This document shows, one piece after another, positions 50,851 through 52,995 of a DNA stretch of 52,995 nucleotides (positions within the stretch are counted from its first letter, which is position 1; every line of letters begins with the position of its first letter). Origin of the DNA: Parachitinimonas caeni (GTDB lineage Bacteria; Pseudomonadota; Gammaproteobacteria; Burkholderiales; Chitinimonadaceae). Location of the stretch: the NCBI RefSeq assembly GCF_030129945.1, contig NZ_JARRAF010000033.1, forward strand, positions 1 to 52,995, written 5' to 3'. Under the pieces are notes generated by a model. It made no database searches, was not told the origin of the DNA, and was given only the letters and a program-made list of their open reading frames with translations. The position numbers were made by a program, and so were the translations under genes.

Positions 50851-50925
50851 GGAGGGAATGAAATGTTAGACGTCAATTTGTGCGTGTTACGCTGCAGCTG
50901 GCTGCAGTGCAATTTACGTTAAAGC
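50851..50925 (+). other. attI region and first cassette junction
   Basis: Between the integrase start and cassette 1. The crossover core is G-TTAAAGC at 50918-50925. Just upstream are two direct GCTGCAG units (50891 and 50901) where IntI accessory sites would be expected. The exact left boundary of attI is not defined. No clear cassette promoter was identified. Confidence 0.7.
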
Positions 50926-51406
50926 GCACATACAAGCATATGGGTCCGCAAGCATTATTGAATTGCATTTCTATCGTTCTTGCCTTCGTTGTCTCGCTGT
51001 TTTTTTTGCCTTGGTTCAGCGGAAATGAAAGCCAAAAACATCAATACTCTCGCAGACACGTATTGGGATGCCAATCCACACCTTCGAAAGTTCTTGGTGT
51101 CGCTTAAGGCAGACTACCTGTCAGGGGCCTTAGTTCTTTGCTCTGCATTCTTCATTCAGTTCATTGCAAACGTACCAGGAACTGTGCCTGCTGAGCCTGT
51201 TTTCATTTCGTCTGCGGCTGGGGCACTTCTTGCAGCAGCAGTCGGTGCGGCAGTTGGTGGGCTCTTCTATGGTTACCGTCTTTGGGTTATTCGATCTATC
51301 GAGCGTCAGTTCGCACTCGACGAGGAACAACAGTGACGGTGCGCTTTAACCTTTCATTGCAGCGGACCTGCGCCAGCTGCGCTGGCTTGTCCGCTGAATT
51401 CAAACG
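50919..51406 (+). mobile_element. Gene cassette 1 (488 bp)
   Basis: It runs from the TT of the attI core to the G of the next core. Its first bases (GTTAAAGC) are the exact reverse complement of the R'' box of its own attC (GCTTTAAC at 51343-51350), as required for a cassette circle. It carries one or two overlapping small membrane-protein frames. Confidence 0.88.
51025..51336 (+). CDS. Cassette 1 small membrane protein
   Basis: 103 residues from the ATG at 51025. Two hydrophobic segments (LSGALVLCSAFFIQFIANVPG and AAGALLAAAVGAAVGGLFYGY) follow a polar N-terminus. The family is unrecognised. A second frame starting at ATG 50941, also hydrophobic at its N-terminus, overlaps it and runs to 51107. 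The switch point is near an 8-T run (51000-51007), so the true gene might be a single longer protein with a frameshift. Confidence 0.6.
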   Translation: MKAKNINTLADTYWDANPHLRKFLVSLKADYLSGALVLCSAFFIQFIANVPGTVPAEPVFISSAAGALLAAAVGAAVGGLFYGYRLWVIRSIERQFALDEEQQ

Positions 51407-51412
51407 TTGGGC
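51343..51412 (+). other. attC1 recombination site
   Basis: 70 bp. R'' at 51343-51350 (GCTTTAAC) and R' GTTGGGC at 51406-51412. The inner part forms the hairpin AGCGGAC...GCCAGC-TGC-GCTGGC...GTCCGCT. Confidence 0.9.
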
Positions 51413-51900
51413 CTAAACGGAGAAACACGATGGGAGCAAAGGAAGAGCTGCTACAGAATCTTTCCAGACTTGATGCCTCCGGCGGAATTCAGCGCATCCA
51501 TACGGCACTTACTAGCGCTGGATTGAAATTCAAAGGCCCCTCAAACAGTCAGACTTTGCTGTATTACTTCCGGAACGGTGGCCGCGAAATCGGAGTGGCT
51601 GCAATGCGGGGCTCCCCGTCATTGCTTTCGTTCCCGAGGGCCTTCTGGTACGGCCGCAGCAGCCTTGCCATTGCTCTTAGTAGGGCGTCTTCTTTCTATA
51701 TAGAGCCCGACGGCCCTGTCTCATCGAGCCAATACTCTGCAGGGCAGTTGCGAATTACTACCGCAAGCATCGAAACGCTGCTATCAATTGTCAATGAGAT
51801 CATCATTCCAGAGGCCCGCACCTCTGGCGCATAGGTCCAACAATTCGTTCCAGGGGCCCGTCAAAATGCTGCGCATTTTGCCATCCGCTGAACTCAAACG
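51407..51900 (+). mobile_element. Gene cassette 2 (494 bp)
   Basis: The start GTTGGGCC pairs with its own R'' (GGTCCAAC, one mismatch). It carries one complete ORF with a good ribosome site, the usual one-gene cassette. Confidence 0.9.
51430..51834 (+). CDS. Cassette 2 hypothetical protein
   Basis: 134 residues; CGGAG lies 8-9 bases before the ATG. No signal peptide or membrane segment. A mixed alpha/beta soluble protein, with its stop codon adjoining the attC R'' box. I do not recognise the family. Confidence 0.8.
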   Translation: MGAKEELLQNLSRLDASGGIQRIHTALTSAGLKFKGPSNSQTLLYYFRNGGREIGVAAMRGSPSLLSFPRAFWYGRSSLAIALSRASSFYIEPDGPVSSSQYSAGQLRITTASIETLLSIVNEIIIPEARTSGA

Positions 51901-51906
51901 TTAGGT
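51835..51906 (+). other. attC2 recombination site
   Basis: 72 bp. R'' GTCCAAC (51835-51841) and R' GTTAGGT (51900-51906), with the inner palindrome AAAATGC-TGC-GCATTTT. Confidence 0.9.
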
Positions 51907-52349
51907 TTCATCGTGGCGAGAAGATAGAACGTCCAAGACCAGAACGCGAGAACGCTGGCCAGACTGTTGGAAGTTGCTTTGAAGGTGCGGCGCGTTTCCT
52001 TGCGGACAAAGGAATTGACCTATCAACCAGTGCGGTTTTATTCGTGCAGACAGAAAGCTACATGCTTAGTCTGGAGTACGGCATCGCAGCATTTGTTGTC
52101 TCGCCAGGGCCTCGCATCTGGTAGGTTGAACTGGGACTCGACGAGTCCTTAGAGAATGTCCTGGCGGTCATTGAGTTTTCAGACGTAACGGATGCGCAAA
52201 ACCTTTCCCAAAACAATCGCGGCTACGGGTGGGGTTGGGGTGCTTTAGCAATAGAGGCAATGAGGCGGCTAAATGAAACCTAACCATTCCATCGAGCCGA
52301 CAAACTCCGGCAGGTTTCGCCCGCTTGCGTTTGCCGCTCTTGTCAAACG
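51901..52349 (+). mobile_element. Gene cassette 3 (449 bp)
   Basis: Its first ten bases GTTAGGTTTC (counting the shared G) are an exact reverse complement of the end of its own body and R'' (GAAACCTAAC, 52275-52284). Its only sensible frame is interrupted (see the pseudogene entry). Confidence 0.9.
51912..52283 (+). pseudogene. Cassette 3 reading frame with an in-frame amber codon and no ATG
   Basis: One frame is open across the cassette except for a single TAG at 52122-52124. Upstream it encodes ENAGQTVGSCFEGAARFLAD ... SYMLSLEYGIAAFVVSPGP, and downstream VELGLDESLENVLAVIEFSD ... WGALAIEAMRRLNET, ending in a TAA that overlaps attC3 R'', the normal end of a cassette gene. No ATG, GTG or TTG begins it near the cassette start. 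Most likely a decayed gene of about 120 residues. Confidence 0.65.
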
Positions 52350-52355
52350 TTAGGC
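52278..52355 (+). other. attC3 recombination site
   Basis: 78 bp. R'' ACCTAAC (52278-52284) and R' GTTAGGC (52349-52355), with inverted inner boxes. Confidence 0.9.
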
Positions 52356-52368
52356 CTCTAAGCGCCAC

Positions 52369-52839
52369 ATGAAGAACCTTCCAATTTTATTCGCTATGAC
52401 GATTGTGCTCGGATCAGTGAACGCGGCTGAACCCTATCGAAACCCGGTTGATGGCGCTGTATATGTCGCCGATTGGAAGACCTATATTCCTGCGAATGGT
52501 GTCGACAACAAGAAAGGAAGAGTCGTTAACTCCGGAATACGACTGCTCAACAGCCAAGCTGACTTCGAGGCGAACACCACGCCCAAAGAGCTTGCAAAAC
52601 TGATTGGATATATCCATGAGGTACTTGCTCAGCACGCCGTCCAACACAAGGCGACCGGAGAGATACTGGTTCAAATTGAACTCACAAAATCCGGAAAGCC
52701 AAACTTTAAAATGTCTTTTCAAGGGAATGTGCAGCGTGCGCTTCTCGAGAAGTTCTATAAGTCACTTGGCTCAATCGAATTCAACACGAGGCAAAGCACT
52801 GTCAGCCTCCAAGCGCACTTTGTATTGAAAGATGCATAA
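52369..52839 (+). CDS. Cassette 4 secreted protein, possible TonB-C-like fold
   Basis: 156 residues with a signal peptide (about 1-19, ending VNA). The C-terminal half (GEILVQIELTKSGKPNFKMS ... ALLEKFYKSLGSIEF) resembles the strand-helix-strand pattern of TonB C-terminal-like domains, weakly. The stop codon overlaps the attC R'' box, as is typical. Function unknown. Confidence 0.75.
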   Translation: MKNLPILFAMTIVLGSVNAAEPYRNPVDGAVYVADWKTYIPANGVDNKKGRVVNSGIRLLNSQADFEANTTPKELAKLIGYIHEVLAQHAVQHKATGEILVQIELTKSGKPNFKMSFQGNVQRALLEKFYKSLGSIEFNTRQSTVSLQAHFVLKDA

Positions 52840-52869
52840 CCTTTCATTGCAGCGGACCTGCGCCAGCTG
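52834..52869 (+). other. attC4, truncated left half
   Basis: From R'' GCATAAC it is identical to attC1 for 33 bases (52837-52869 against 51347-51379) and then stops abruptly at the apex of the attC hairpin, where an IS end begins. The right half, if present, lies beyond the window. Confidence 0.85.
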
Positions 52870-52995
52870 GAGGGTGTCAGAATTTTTGTGTAACCGGTTC
52901 ATGAGCGACACTATCGCTCTCAACCGGAGAGACCATGAACAAGACGCCACCGACGATCACTGACGAGCTACTGGATCAGCTGCTGATCAACTACC
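52870..52995 (+). mobile_element. Left end of an IS256-family insertion sequence
   Basis: It begins GAGGGTGTCAGAATTTTTG, an IS256-type terminal repeat, at the point where identity with attC1 ends. A transposase gene starts 65 bp inside. The element continues out of the window. Confidence 0.75.
52935..52995 (+). CDS. IS256-family transposase, N-terminal fragment (runs off the window)
   Basis: Twenty codons are visible from ATG 52935, preceded by GGAGAG. ITDELLDQLLINY matches the N-terminus typical of IS256-family (mutator-type) transposases. The catalytic region lies outside the window. Confidence 0.7.
   Translation, partial: MNKTPPTITDELLDQLLINY

Larger units (their letters stand above)
52350..52869 (+). 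mobile_element. Gene cassette 4, cut in its attC by an insertion sequence
   Basis: The left boundary is at the attC3 core. Its body runs to an attC whose left half is intact (52834-52869) and whose right half is replaced by an IS end. The start GTTAGGC pairs with R'' GCATAAC at all but one position. Confidence 0.85.

Overview
This window reads as the chromosome of a betaproteobacterium, most likely Neisseriales or a close relative. The evidence is gene order and gene content: fimV-truA-trpF-trpB-trpA-accD-folC-(SPOR)-cvpA-purF-metZ, betaproteobacterial-type porins, FdxA, lolCD-serB, and recJ followed by a PilZ-type neighbourhood. No rRNA, tRNA, CRISPR array or cas gene was seen. All assignments come from reading the sequence, without database searches.

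Layout. 1-3.5 kb: an exported M16 metalloprotease bracketed by copies of a palindromic repeat family with inverted ends. 3.6-5.0 kb: ferredoxin fdxA diverging from gluQ. 5.3-19 kb: a long plus-strand housekeeping block with fimV (carrying an 11-G tract), a small membrane protein, truA, trpF, trpB, trpA, accD, folC, a SPOR protein, cvpA, purF and metZ. 19.1-20.3 kb: yceH, a complete 260-bp copy of the repeat, and a 37-codon ORF whose stop lies inside the repeat end. 20.5-25.5 kb (minus): a secreted CAP-domain protein, serB, lolD, lolC. 25.7-32.5 kb (plus): a divergent PilZ-like protein, a conserved hypothetical, recJ, a polytopic membrane protein, rlmB. 32.6-38.3 kb: a secreted protein sharing a roughly 70-residue domain with the CAP protein, then hrcA-mltB-DUF1275 on the minus strand diverging from nadK. 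38.3-44 kb: recN, an orphan solute-binding protein, a TadA/L,D-transpeptidase/GNAT fusion, and mltA. 44-47.2 kb: two porins, the first with a large insertion at the position of constriction loop L3. 47.6-49.8 kb: aroC and a GNAT gene.

49.8-52.99 kb is an integron: a minus-strand integrase with the IntI-specific insertion, an attI region, and four cassettes read rightwards. The cassettes are bounded by three intact attC sites and a fourth that is interrupted by the left end of an IS256-family insertion sequence running off the window. Each cassette's start pairs with its own attC R'' box, which confirms the boundaries. Cassette 3 carries a reading frame with an in-frame amber codon.

Most core genes are tightly packed with ATGA-type or short overlaps, consistent with operons. 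The accessory signals worth attention are the repeat family, the triple-domain fusion, the shared secreted domain, the porin insertion, the fimV poly-G tract and the IS-broken attC.
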